A DNA stretch of 64,000 nt, from contig NZ_LRBG01000038.1 in the NCBI RefSeq assembly GCF_001580545.1, positions 124,001 through 188,000 on the forward strand, read 5' to 3'. The position numbers and the translations under genes are program-made. Under the pieces are notes generated by a model that had not been told where the DNA came from, did no database searches, and worked only from the letters and a program-made list of their open reading frames with translations. Shown in pieces: positions 17,996 to 25,512 of this stretch (positions are counted from its first letter, which is position 1; each line of letters opens with the position of its first letter). This stretch comes from Paraburkholderia monticola. GTDB taxonomy: Bacteria > Pseudomonadota > Gammaproteobacteria > Burkholderiales > Burkholderiaceae.

Positions 17996-19365
17996 ACGAC
18001 CTGCACACTCTCGACGACGGTACCCTCGACCGCTCACGCGCGTCGTCCGACGCGGCGCCGCAACTGAACCCGCGCATGGTGCGGCGCGCGATCGTCGCGT
18101 CGGTGCTCGGCAGTGGCCTCGAGTGGTTCGACTTCCTCGTCTACGGCTACTTCTCGAAGATCATCGCGCAGGTGTTTTTCCCGTCGGATCATGCGTTCGT
18201 ATCGATCGCGCTGACGCTCGCGACGTTCGCGATCGGCTTCGTCGTGCGGCCGATCGGCGGCATCCTGCTCGGCATCTATTCGGACCGCGTCGGCCGGCGC
18301 CGCGCGCTGTCCGTGCTGATTCTCGCGATGGCCGCGAGCACGCTGCTGATGGGGCTGACGCCGTCGTACGCGACGATCGGCGTGGCCGCGCCGCTGCTGA
18401 TCGTGCTCGCGCGGCTGTTGCAAGGCATGTCGGTCGGCGGCCAGTTCGCGACCGCATCGGCGATGCTCGTCGAATACGCGCCGCCCGGCAAGAAGATGTT
18501 CTACGGCAGTTTCAACATGTCGTCGCAGGCCTTCGCGCTATTGCTGTCGTCGGGCGTGGGCTTGCTGCTGACCACGCAGCTCACGCATGCGCAACTCGTT
18601 GCATGGGGCTGGCGCGTACCGTTCCTGATGGGCGCGCTGGCGGGACCGATCGGCTTCTATATCCGTCATCGCGTCGCCGAGTCGCCGGAGTTCGTGCAGT
18701 TGAGCGCGCATCGCGGCGCGCCGGTCAAGCAATCGGTGCGCGCGTTCTTCCGCGACAACACCGACGCGGTGATCTGCGCGATGGGCGTGATCATCGTGGG
18801 CGCGGCGACCAACTATGTGTGGCACTCGTATCTGCCGCTGTATGTCGAGCGGCAGTTGCATTTGCCGTTGTCGAACGCGCTCGTCGGCGCATTCGTTTCC
18901 GGGGTGCTGAACGTCATGCTGTTTCCGCTGGCGGGCAAGCTGTGCGACCGCTATGGCGCGTACCGGCTGTTCTATCCGGTGGTCATCGCATGGGTGCTGG
19001 TGTCGTATCCGCTGTTTAGCTTCGTGGTTGCCGCGCCGACGTTCGCTCATCTGTTCACCGCGCAGATGATCTCCACCGTGTTTCTCGCGGCGATGTCGGG
19101 CTCGCATCCCGGCATGCTCGCAACGCTGTTCCCGGTGCGCAACCGCTCGACCGGCGTCGCGCTGTCGTACAACGTCGCCGTGACGCTGTTCGGCGGCCTC
19201 GCGCCTCTGACGATCACGTCGCTCACGCAGTGGACGGGCAGCAGTCTGATGCCCGCGTTCTATCTGATCTTCGCGGGCCTCGTCTCGCTCGCGATGGTGT
19301 TCTTCACGAAGTCCGGCCGCGATCCGGCGCCTGCCGCGCGCGCGGGCTCCGCGACGACGCACTGA
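17983..19365 (+). CDS. MFS transporter, metabolite:H+ symporter (MHS) family
   Basis: This inner-membrane symporter of about 460 residues has the MHS hallmark GSGLEWFDFLVYGY in helix 1, followed by IGFVVRPIGG and IYSDRVGRRRAL. Relatives carry citrate, shikimate, dicarboxylates or aromatic acids with protons. The start is taken as ATG 17983, overlapping the hydrolase stop at 17993-17995, with AGGA a few bases upstream; in-frame ATGs at 17950 and 17992 are alternatives. It sits between a secreted and a leaderless copy of the same hydrolase. Confidence 0.82.
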   Translation: MHEMNDLHTLDDGTLDRSRASSDAAPQLNPRMVRRAIVASVLGSGLEWFDFLVYGYFSKIIAQVFFPSDHAFVSIALTLATFAIGFVVRPIGGILLGIYSDRVGRRRALSVLILAMAASTLLMGLTPSYATIGVAAPLLIVLARLLQGMSVGGQFATASAMLVEYAPPGKKMFYGSFNMSSQAFALLLSSGVGLLLTTQLTHAQLVAWGWRVPFLMGALAGPIGFYIRHRVAESPEFVQLSAHRGAPVKQSVRAFFRDNTDAVICAMGVIIVGAATNYVWHSYLPLYVERQLHLPLSNALVGAFVSGVLNVMLFPLAGKLCDRYGAYRLFYPVVIAWVLVSYPLFSFVVAAPTFAHLFTAQMISTVFLAAMSGSHPGMLATLFPVRNRSTGVALSYNVAVTLFGGLAPLTITSLTQWTGSSLMPAFYLIFAGLVSLAMVFFTKSGRDPAPAARAGSATTH

Positions 19366-19406
19366 TCTCACGCTGACTTCTTACCCACGTTCTACACAGG
19401 TTCTGC

Positions 19407-20423
19407 ATGTCCGAGCTTTTCCAACCCGGCGACGAGCGCGCCCCCAACGAGCGCCCCGTCGCCGCGATTGCGCCGCATCGGCTTACCGTGACGACGGCGG
19501 CGGGCAGCGGCGTCGCGCCGCTCTACGTCACCTGCGACTGGAGCGTGCCGCAGCCGGCGATCCGCCGCGCCGTGATCCTGATCCACGGCCGTCTGCGCAA
19601 TGCCGACACGTATTTCCAGCTCGCGCGGCAGGCTCGGGCGGCCGCGGGCGGCGACGAGAGCGACACGCTGCTGGTCGTGCCGCAGTTCCTCGCCAGCGCC
19701 GACGTGACGGCGCATGGTCTTTCCGCCGATACGCTGCATTGGGACTGGACGAGCTGGATGGGCGGCGATGCCGCGCTTGGTAGCGCGCCGCTCAGTTCGT
19801 TCGACGTGCTCGACGCGATCCTCGACGGGCTGGCCGTGCGCGAGCAGTTTCCGTCGTTGACGAGCGTCGTGATCGCCGGGCACTCGGGCGGCGGCCAGGT
19901 CGCGCAGCGTTACGCGGTGCTCGCGCGCGGCGAGGCGCGGCTGGCCGAACGCGGTGTGGCGGTGCGCTACGTGATTGCGAATCCGTCGTCGTATGTGTAT
20001 TTCGATGCGCAGCGGCCCACCGGGGACGGCGGCTTTGCGCCGTTCGACGCGTCGCGCTGCCCCGGATTTGACGACTGGAAGTATGGGTTGAATCGCCTGC
20101 CGGCTTACGCGCAGTGCGCGGGGCAAGCCGATTGCGCGGGGACGCTCGAAGCGGCTTATGCTGGCCGGGACGTCACCGTGTTGCTCGGCAGCGAGGACTG
20201 CGATCCCGCGCATCCCGCACTCGACACGTCATGCGCGGCCCGGGCGCAGGGCGCTCACCGGCTCGAACGCGGGCTGGCTTACGAGCGGTATATGCGGATG
20301 CGTCATCCGGCCGGCTTGCGCCATCGCACGATCGTGATCGATGGCTTCGGTCACGACGGCACCGGCATTTTCACGTCGCCGCAAGGCGTGGCCGCCGTGT
20401 TCGACGACGCTGCCGCCCGCTAG
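19407..20423 (+). CDS. cytoplasmic alpha/beta hydrolase, paralogue of 16895-17995
   Basis: This 338-residue hydrolase has the same core as its paralogue (AVILIHGRLRNADTYF, GHSGGG nucleophile elbow, SSYVYFDAQRP, DDWKYG, a late GFGHDG His motif) but no signal peptide, so it should act in the cytoplasm. It follows the symporter after 41 bases. The pairing suggests the same bond type is cut both outside and inside the inner membrane, perhaps in successive breakdown products. The substrate is not known. It is convergent with the ribbon-helix-helix gene. Confidence 0.78.
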   Translation: MSELFQPGDERAPNERPVAAIAPHRLTVTTAAGSGVAPLYVTCDWSVPQPAIRRAVILIHGRLRNADTYFQLARQARAAAGGDESDTLLVVPQFLASADVTAHGLSADTLHWDWTSWMGGDAALGSAPLSSFDVLDAILDGLAVREQFPSLTSVVIAGHSGGGQVAQRYAVLARGEARLAERGVAVRYVIANPSSYVYFDAQRPTGDGGFAPFDASRCPGFDDWKYGLNRLPAYAQCAGQADCAGTLEAAYAGRDVTVLLGSEDCDPAHPALDTSCAARAQGAHRLERGLAYERYMRMRHPAGLRHRTIVIDGFGHDGTGIFTSPQGVAAVFDDAAAR

Positions 20424-20436
20424 CCGACGCAATCCG

Positions 20437-20775
20437 TCAGACAGCCGTCTTCACGACTCGGGGTTGAAACGGGGCGTTGCGCGGGACGTCGCCCGCGGCC
20501 TCGTCGCGTGCGGCGGCCATCGACAGATAACGCAAACAGCACACGCGCAAAAACGACGCGAAATTCAACGGCTCTTCGGCGCGCAAGGCGACCAGTTCGT
20601 CGTGGAGCTTCGCCACGAACTGGGACGTCGTCATGTTCTCGCGGCTGGCGATTTCACGAAGCACGTCCCAGAACAGGTTTTCGAGCCTCACCGTGGTCAC
20701 GACGCCATGAATGCGCAGAGCGCGCGTACGCGACTCGTAGAGGATCGGATCAGCGTTGACATAGACGTTGCACAT
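20437..20775 (-). CDS. ribbon-helix-helix domain protein
   Basis: This 112-residue protein has a central segment TTVRLENLFWDVLREIASRE, then MTTSQFVAKLHDEL, with the spacing of the RHH_4 family: a beta strand followed by two helices forming a dimeric DNA-binding fold. The start ATG 20775 has GAGGAAGG at about eight bases. It is the third gene of a short run with the DJ-1/PfpI protein and a 52-residue ORF. Members are common beside unrelated genes, and their targets are unknown. Confidence 0.7.
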   Translation of the reverse strand: MCNVYVNADPILYESRTRALRIHGVVTTVRLENLFWDVLREIASRENMTTSQFVAKLHDELVALRAEEPLNFASFLRVCCLRYLSMAAARDEAAGDVPRNAPFQPRVVKTAV

Positions 20776-20779
20776 ACGG

Positions 20780-20938
20780 TCAGCCTTCCTCGTAAGCGAT
20801 CACGTCGCAGGGCGCGAAGCGCGCCGTGCCTATGGTCTGATGGATGGGTGGGTCGTCGGCGTATCCATCCTGGACATCGTGATCGAGCGTAACACGATCC
20901 ACCCGCGTGCCCTGTACGGACACGCATCCATCGCTCAT
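20780..20938 (-). CDS. small hypothetical protein (52 aa) coupled to PfpI gene
   Basis: This short frame has its ATG at 20938, overlapping the stop of the DJ-1/PfpI gene by one base (TGATG). Its last codons (YEEG) overlap the ribosome site of the ribbon-helix-helix gene five bases downstream. The product is acidic, without a membrane segment, and matches no family I recognise. The tight packing between two real genes is the main evidence. Confidence 0.42.
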   Translation of the reverse strand: MSDGCVSVQGTRVDRVTLDHDVQDGYADDPPIHQTIGTARFAPCDVIAYEEG

Positions 20939-21516
20939 CAATGCTCGATGCGCGTGCCGAGCAGGGTCAGGAACTGCGCGAGCCAGTTCGCATGCGAGGT
21001 CCACGCCGGCGCGGTGACGAAGTTCTGGTCGGTGATCGCGTCAGGCCAGTCGAGCGCCACGTACTCCGCACCCGCGAGTTTGACTTCGGGCGCGCAGGCC
21101 GGGTAAGCCGAGATGCGCCGGCCTTCGATCACGCCGGCCGCCACCAGCAGTTGCGCGCCGTGGCAGACGGCGGCAATCGGTTTTTTCGCTTCGGCGAAAT
21201 GGCGCACGAATGCGATCACCTTGTCGTTGAGCCGCAGATATTCGGGTGCGCGGCCGCCCGGCACGAGCAGCGCGTCGTATTGCGCGGGATTCACCGACGC
21301 GAAGTCGGCGTTCAGCGTGAAGTTATGGCCGCGCTTTTCCGTATAGGTCTGATCGCCTTCGAAGTCGTGGATCGCGGTGCGAATCGCGTCGCCCGCGCGC
21401 TTGTCGGGCGCAACGACGTCCACCTTATGTCCGACGGCCGCGAGCGCCTGGAACGGCACCATCAGTTCGTAGTCTTCGACAAAATCGCCGGCGATGATAA
21501 GAATGCGCTTGGACAT
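20938..21516 (-). CDS. DJ-1/PfpI family protein
   Basis: This 192-residue flavodoxin-like protein has nucleophile Cys in the elbow AAVCHGAQLL and the usual opening SKRILIIAGDFVEDYELMVP. Family members act as glyoxalases/deglycases, chaperones or proteases, mostly in stress defence. The start is ATG 21516 with GAGGAG upstream. The longer frame upstream is arginine-rich and unlikely to be translated. It heads a coupled run with a 52-residue ORF and an RHH protein. Confidence 0.82.
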   Translation of the reverse strand: MSKRILIIAGDFVEDYELMVPFQALAAVGHKVDVVAPDKRAGDAIRTAIHDFEGDQTYTEKRGHNFTLNADFASVNPAQYDALLVPGGRAPEYLRLNDKVIAFVRHFAEAKKPIAAVCHGAQLLVAAGVIEGRRISAYPACAPEVKLAGAEYVALDWPDAITDQNFVTAPAWTSHANWLAQFLTLLGTRIEH

Positions 21517-21701
21517 GCTTCGGCTCCTCTCGAATCGGGTTGGGGGATGACGAGGTGGACGGGCTGTTGCAGCGCGCGAAAGATGACGGCCGCTGTGAAG
21601 CAATATAACGAGCGACTTATTGGGGGAGGTAATACGCGGCTAAATGCCGACCAGGGATTTCACCGAGCTTCCATTCGAATGAGCCGGTGCGCAAGGTCCA
21701 T

Positions 21702-22187
21702 TTACCCGCGCAGATTCGACACACATCGCTGCAGCACCTTGCGCAGCGTATCGACCGGGATTTCCGTCACGCCATCGAGCATGGATGCTTCGAGCGCGTC
21801 GATCGCCGAATCGCACTCGTTCAGTACCCGACGCCCTTCGTCGGTCAGAAACAGATGAATCAGGCGGCCGTGGGTAGGATGTCCAACGCGTCCCACCCAA
21901 CCGTTGGCTTCCATTGTCTTGACGACCTCGTTGGCCGACTGCGGCGTGATGAACGAGCGTTCGGCGAGTTTCGCGTTGGTCATCGCACCGCTGGCGCTGA
22001 TTACGGACAAGGCGGTGAACTGAGGCAAGGTCAGCCCGAATTCGCCAAGCACATCGATAAGACTGCGTTTGAGCAATCGGTCCAATTGGCCGACCACATA
22101 GGAAACGCGGGCGGGTGGGGCGCCGGTTTTCGTTGAACCGGTCTGTTTGGCAAGGGGCGTTCGCCGCTTCTCCATTGTCTTCGTCAT
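21702..22187 (-). CDS. MarR-family repressor of the hydroxycinnamate cluster
   Basis: This 161-residue regulator has the MarR winged helix at about 50-135: LTLPQFTALSVISASGAMTN, the recognition segment TPQSANEVVKTMEANGWV and a GRLIHLFLTDEGRR wing. Regulators of this type (FerC, HcaR, CouR) repress hydroxycinnamate genes and are released by the CoA thioester of the substrate. That this one does so is inferred from location and operators. It diverges from the aromatic-acid symporter, and a perfect TATCAGG-N3-CCTGATA repeat lies between them. A second, degenerate copy touches its own start codon, which suggests autorepression. Confidence 0.82.
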   Translation of the reverse strand: MTKTMEKRRTPLAKQTGSTKTGAPPARVSYVVGQLDRLLKRSLIDVLGEFGLTLPQFTALSVISASGAMTNAKLAERSFITPQSANEVVKTMEANGWVGRVGHPTHGRLIHLFLTDEGRRVLNECDSAIDALEASMLDGVTEIPVDTLRKVLQRCVSNLRG

Positions 22188-22204
22188 TATCAGGTTGCCT
22201 TAGG
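22188..22204. promoter_or_regulatory. degenerate MarR operator abutting the marR start codon
   Basis: TATCAGG-TTG-CCTTAGG keeps the left arm of the cluster operator intact and only part of the right arm. It lies immediately upstream of the marR ATG, where binding would block marR expression. Assignment as an operator is by similarity to the two perfect copies. Confidence 0.4.
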
Positions 22205-22255
22205 TGTTTCTACCTAGCATATCATATTCTACTTTAAATATCAGGCGCCCTGATA
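22199..22255 (+). promoter_or_regulatory. promoter/operator block of the aromatic-acid symporter
   Basis: This 57-base block ends in the perfect inverted repeat TATCAGG-CGC-CCTGATA (22239-22255). Just upstream lies TACTTTA, a possible -10 element, and TTCTAC sits 16 bases before it as a possible weak -35. The block aligns without gaps to 24542-24598, with 42 of 57 positions equal by hand count. A repressor on the repeat would cover the start of transcription. It reads toward the symporter gene. Confidence 0.7.
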
Positions 22256-22307
22256 CTAGACTTAGCAACTAAACATTGGCAATTCAATAAAAGGTGAAGG
22301 AGACGTC

Positions 22308-23537
22308 ATGTCGAGCATTGCTAATCGGTCGAGTGTCGCAAGTTCCAGCACTGCCTCAACGTTGGCGCTGTGCTTTCTCGTCGCGGTGCTGGAGGGGATC
22401 GACCTGCAGTCCACCGGCGTTGCGGCGCCTCGCATGGCGCACGAGTTCGGCTTGTCGGTCAGCCAGTTAGGGCTGGCTTTCAGCGCCGGCATGTTCGGGC
22501 TTCTGCCGGGCGCCATGATCGGCGGCAGACTCGCCGACAGGATCGGCCGAAAGCGCGTTCTGCTGATCTCGATGGTGGTATTCGGCATCTTCTCGATTGC
22601 GACCGCGCAAGTCTGGAGTTTCGAAAGTCTGCTCATCGCTCGCGTGCTGACGGGCATTGGACTCGGCGGCGGGATGCCGAACCTGATCGCGTTGTCTTCG
22701 GAGGCGGTGCATCCGCGTCACCGGAACACGGCGGTCAGCGTCATGTATTGCGGCATGCCGCTCGGCGGCGCGCTTGCCGCGCTGATCGGCGTGCTGAGCA
22801 CGGGGAGTGCGGCGTGGCGGCATATCTTCTACGTGGGCGGAGCGGGACCGCTGATCATCATTCCTCTGCTGCTGATGTGGCTGCCTGAGTCGCGCGAATT
22901 CTCCACCGGGTCGCGGGAAACGACGACGGCGGACAAGCCGCTGCTTTCGACGCGTGAGGTCCTGTTCGGCGAGGGACGCGCCGCGGCGACGATCGGCATC
23001 TGGATCAGTTTCTTCTGCACGCTGATCGTTCTTTACTTCCTGCTGAACTGGCTGCCTTCGTTGACCGTGGGGCGAGGCATGAGCCGCTCGCAGGCCGGTA
23101 TCGCGCAGATTTTCTTCAACGTGGGCAGTGTGATCGGCGTGCTCGGCATCGGTCTATTGATGGACCGATTCAGGCAAGGCCTGTCCGCCACGGCAATCTA
23201 TGCGTGCATCGTCGGTGCCTTGATCGCGCTGTCTCAAGTCGCCAGCATCGAGACGCTATCCGTTGCCGTGCTGTTTGCCGGGATGGGCGTCGTCGGTGCG
23301 CAGTCGATGCTGTATTCGTTGTCCGCCGCCAGTTACCCGGCCAGCGTGCGTGGGACGGGTGTCGGTGCCGCGGTGGCGGTGGGTCGCCTCGGTTCTATTG
23401 TGGGTCCCGTTGCCGCCGGTCAATTGCTTTCGATGGGAACAAGCTCGGCGCTCGTGATCGGCGCGAGTGTGCCGGTAACGATCATCGCGGCGATCACGGC
23501 GCTGCTCGTCATCCGCTCCAACGCCGCGAAACGATAA
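22308..23537 (+). CDS. aromatic acid:H+ symporter (AAHS family MFS), probable hydroxycinnamate importer
   Basis: This 409-residue twelve-helix transporter has the AAHS signature LEGIDLQSTGVAAPRM in helix 1, with the conserved Asp, and the loop motif GGRLADRIGRKRVL. AAHS members import protocatechuate, 4-hydroxybenzoate, hydroxyphenylpropionate and similar acids. Its place beside the MarR gene, sharing an operator type with the hydratase-lyase operon, makes ferulate or p-coumarate the likely cargo. It has AAGGAG at 22297-22302. It ends before a strong terminator. Confidence 0.82.
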   Translation: MSSIANRSSVASSSTASTLALCFLVAVLEGIDLQSTGVAAPRMAHEFGLSVSQLGLAFSAGMFGLLPGAMIGGRLADRIGRKRVLLISMVVFGIFSIATAQVWSFESLLIARVLTGIGLGGGMPNLIALSSEAVHPRHRNTAVSVMYCGMPLGGALAALIGVLSTGSAAWRHIFYVGGAGPLIIIPLLLMWLPESREFSTGSRETTTADKPLLSTREVLFGEGRAAATIGIWISFFCTLIVLYFLLNWLPSLTVGRGMSRSQAGIAQIFFNVGSVIGVLGIGLLMDRFRQGLSATAIYACIVGALIALSQVASIETLSVAVLFAGMGVVGAQSMLYSLSAASYPASVRGTGVGAAVAVGRLGSIVGPVAAGQLLSMGTSSALVIGASVPVTIIAAITALLVIRSNAAKR

Positions 23538-23558
23538 GCCGTCTTCGATGGATCAAAG

Positions 23559-23589
23559 AGGCCCGGTGTTTTCGCGCCGGGCCTTTTTT
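23559..23589 (+). terminator. rho-independent terminator after the AAHS symporter
   Basis: AGGCCCGG (23559-23566) pairs with CCGGGCCT (23577-23584) around a T-rich loop, then six T residues. It lies 22 bases after the symporter stop and before the convergent amidohydrolase end. Confidence 0.8.
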
Positions 23590-23629
23590 CGTCGGTCATC
23601 CGTCCCATCCGTCCCATTCGCCCCATTCG

Positions 23630-24514
23630 TCACGCTTGCGCCCGCAGCCCGAGCAGGCTGACGGCGTTCTCCTTCAGAACGAGCGGCTTCACCTCGGGCT
23701 TGATGTCGAGCGTATCGAAGTCTTCGAGCCAGCGGTCCGGGCGAATCAGCGGGAAGTCGGAAGCGAACAGCACCTTGTTGCGCAACAGCGTATTGGCGTA
23801 CTTGACCAACTCGGGCGAAAAGTACTTCGGCGACCAGCCCGACAGGTCGATATATACGTTCGGCTTGTGCAGCGCGATTGACAGCGCCTGCTCCTGCCAC
23901 GGCCAGGATGGATGCGCGATCACGATCTTCATGTCGGGGAAGTCGGCCGCGACATCGTCGAGGTAGATCGGTTCCGAATACTTCAGGCGCAAGCCGCCGC
24001 CCCCGCGCATGCCTGAACCCATGCCCGAGTGGCCGCTGTGAAAAACTGCCGGCAGGCCGTACTCGGCGATCACCTCATAGAGTGGGTAAGCCATGCGGTC
24101 GTTGGCGAAAAAGCCCTGCATCGTAGGGTGAAACTTGAAACCGCGCACGCCGTGCTCCTCGATGAGCCGCCGCGCTTCGCGCGCGCCGAACTTGCCTTTG
24201 TGCGGATCGATGCTGGCGAACGCGATCATGATGTCGGAATTCGTCTGCGCGAACTCGGCGACCTCTTCGTTCGAAATGCGACGGCGACCTATGTTCGCTT
24301 CGCAGTCCACGGTAAACATCACGAAGCCGATATTGCGTTCCCGATAGTGCTCGATCGTTTCGGGAATGGTGGGGCGCCGCCCCTGTTTGAGTACGGTGCC
24401 GAAGTATTTGTCGGCGGCGTCGTCGAACTCCTTCGCAAACAGGTCGGGCGGTTGGCAGCACGACACTTCGGCGTGGACATGGGTGTCGATAGCCTTCAGT
24501 TGATCGATGTTCAC
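23630..24514 (-). CDS. amidohydrolase-2 family protein, possibly 4-hydroxyphenyl-beta-ketoacyl-CoA hydrolase-like
   Basis: This 294-residue metal-dependent TIM-barrel hydrolase has the metal-binding HxH at His12 and His14 (IDTHVHAE), further His in FKFHP, VFHSGHS and IAHPSWPW, and the C-terminal catalytic Asp in LFASDFP. Related enzymes (CouO of Rhodococcus jostii) cleave 4-hydroxyphenyl-beta-ketoacyl-CoA in beta-oxidative p-coumarate breakdown. The resemblance and location suggest a similar role, but this is not proven by sequence alone. It diverges from the hydratase-lyase gene; the shared intergenic region carries the MarR-type operator. Confidence 0.65.
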   Translation of the reverse strand: MNIDQLKAIDTHVHAEVSCCQPPDLFAKEFDDAADKYFGTVLKQGRRPTIPETIEHYRERNIGFVMFTVDCEANIGRRRISNEEVAEFAQTNSDIMIAFASIDPHKGKFGAREARRLIEEHGVRGFKFHPTMQGFFANDRMAYPLYEVIAEYGLPAVFHSGHSGMGSGMRGGGGLRLKYSEPIYLDDVAADFPDMKIVIAHPSWPWQEQALSIALHKPNVYIDLSGWSPKYFSPELVKYANTLLRNKVLFASDFPLIRPDRWLEDFDTLDIKPEVKPLVLKENAVSLLGLRAQA

Positions 24515-24541
24515 GACGTCTCCTATTTGTGATTAATGGCG

Positions 24542-24598
24542 CTTAGGGGTTTGTACCAAGACGCCTATATTGTACTTTACTTATCAGGGTGCCTGATA
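24542..24598 (+). promoter_or_regulatory. promoter/operator block of the hydratase-lyase operon
   Basis: This second copy of the block also found at 22199-22255 contains CTTAGG at its left end, TTGTAC (a fair -35), TACTTTA (possible -10) 16 bases on, and the perfect repeat TATCAGG-GTG-CCTGATA at 24582-24598. The centre of the repeat lies about 56 bases upstream of the hydratase-lyase ATG. It probably serves the ech-vdh-fcs-acd transcript and may also affect the divergent amidohydrolase. Confidence 0.72.
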
Positions 24599-24645
24599 TT
24601 AAATTGGATTCGAGCCGCGAGGGCGGCACTGATACGGAGATGCAG

Positions 24646-25473
24646 ATGAGTTACGAAGGACGCTGGAAAACGGTCAAGGTCGCGGTGGAAGGCGGAATCG
24701 CCTGGGTCACGTTCAATCGTCCGGACAAGCGCAACGCAATGAGCCCGACGCTAAACAAGGAGATGATCGACGTTCTGGAGACGCTCGAACTCGACACCGA
24801 AGCCCAGGTTCTCGTGCTGACCGGCGAAGGCAGCGCATGGACGGCCGGCATGGACCTCAAGGAATATTTCCGCGAGGTGGACGCGGGTCCGGACGTGCTG
24901 CAGGAGCGCATTCGCCGCGACGCGAGCCGCTGGCAATGGCAACTGCTGCGCATGTACTCGAAGCCGACAATCGCGATGGTCAATGGCTGGTGCTTCGGCG
25001 GCGGCTTCTCTCCGCTCGTCGCATGTGACCTCGCCATCGCCGCGGACGAAGCCGTGTTCGGCCTGTCCGAAATCAACTGGGGCATTCCGCCGGGCAACCT
25101 CGTGAGCAAGGCGATGGCCGATACCGTCGGGCATCGTGAAGCGCTGTACTACATCATGACGGGCGACACCTTCACGGGTCCGCAAGCCGCGAAGATGGGC
25201 CTCGTGAACAAGAGCGTGCCGCTCGCGCAGTTGCGCGACGAAACGATCGCGCTGGCCGCGAAGCTGCTGAACAAGAACCCGGTCGTGCTGCGCAACGCGA
25301 AACACGGCTTCAAGCGCTCGCGTGAACTGACGTGGGAGCAGAACGAAGACTACCTGTACGCGAAGCTCGACCAGGCGAACTATCGCGATCGGGAAGGCGG
25401 CCGCGAACAGGGCCTGAAGCAGTTCCTCGACGACAAGAGCATCAAGCCGGGCCTGCAGTCCTACAAGCGCTAA
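24646..25473 (+). CDS. ech: p-hydroxycinnamoyl-CoA hydratase/lyase
   Basis: This 275-residue crotonase-fold enzyme hydrates feruloyl-, caffeoyl- or p-coumaroyl-CoA and then cleaves it to acetyl-CoA plus vanillin or the matching benzaldehyde. The sequence follows the Pseudomonas enzyme closely: SYEGRWKTVKV start, NGWCFGGGFSPLVACDLAIA, and the catalytic Glu142 (GLSEINWG) and Tyr238 (EDYLYAKLDQ), corresponding to Glu143 and Tyr239 there. The start ATG 24646 has GGAGA five bases upstream; an earlier in-frame GTG lies inside the operator. First gene of the catabolic operon. Confidence 0.93.
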   Translation: MSYEGRWKTVKVAVEGGIAWVTFNRPDKRNAMSPTLNKEMIDVLETLELDTEAQVLVLTGEGSAWTAGMDLKEYFREVDAGPDVLQERIRRDASRWQWQLLRMYSKPTIAMVNGWCFGGGFSPLVACDLAIAADEAVFGLSEINWGIPPGNLVSKAMADTVGHREALYYIMTGDTFTGPQAAKMGLVNKSVPLAQLRDETIALAAKLLNKNPVVLRNAKHGFKRSRELTWEQNEDYLYAKLDQANYRDREGGREQGLKQFLDDKSIKPGLQSYKR

Positions 25474-25512
25474 GCGGCGCACTTCAGCGGAATGGACCGA
25501 GGAGACGAATAC

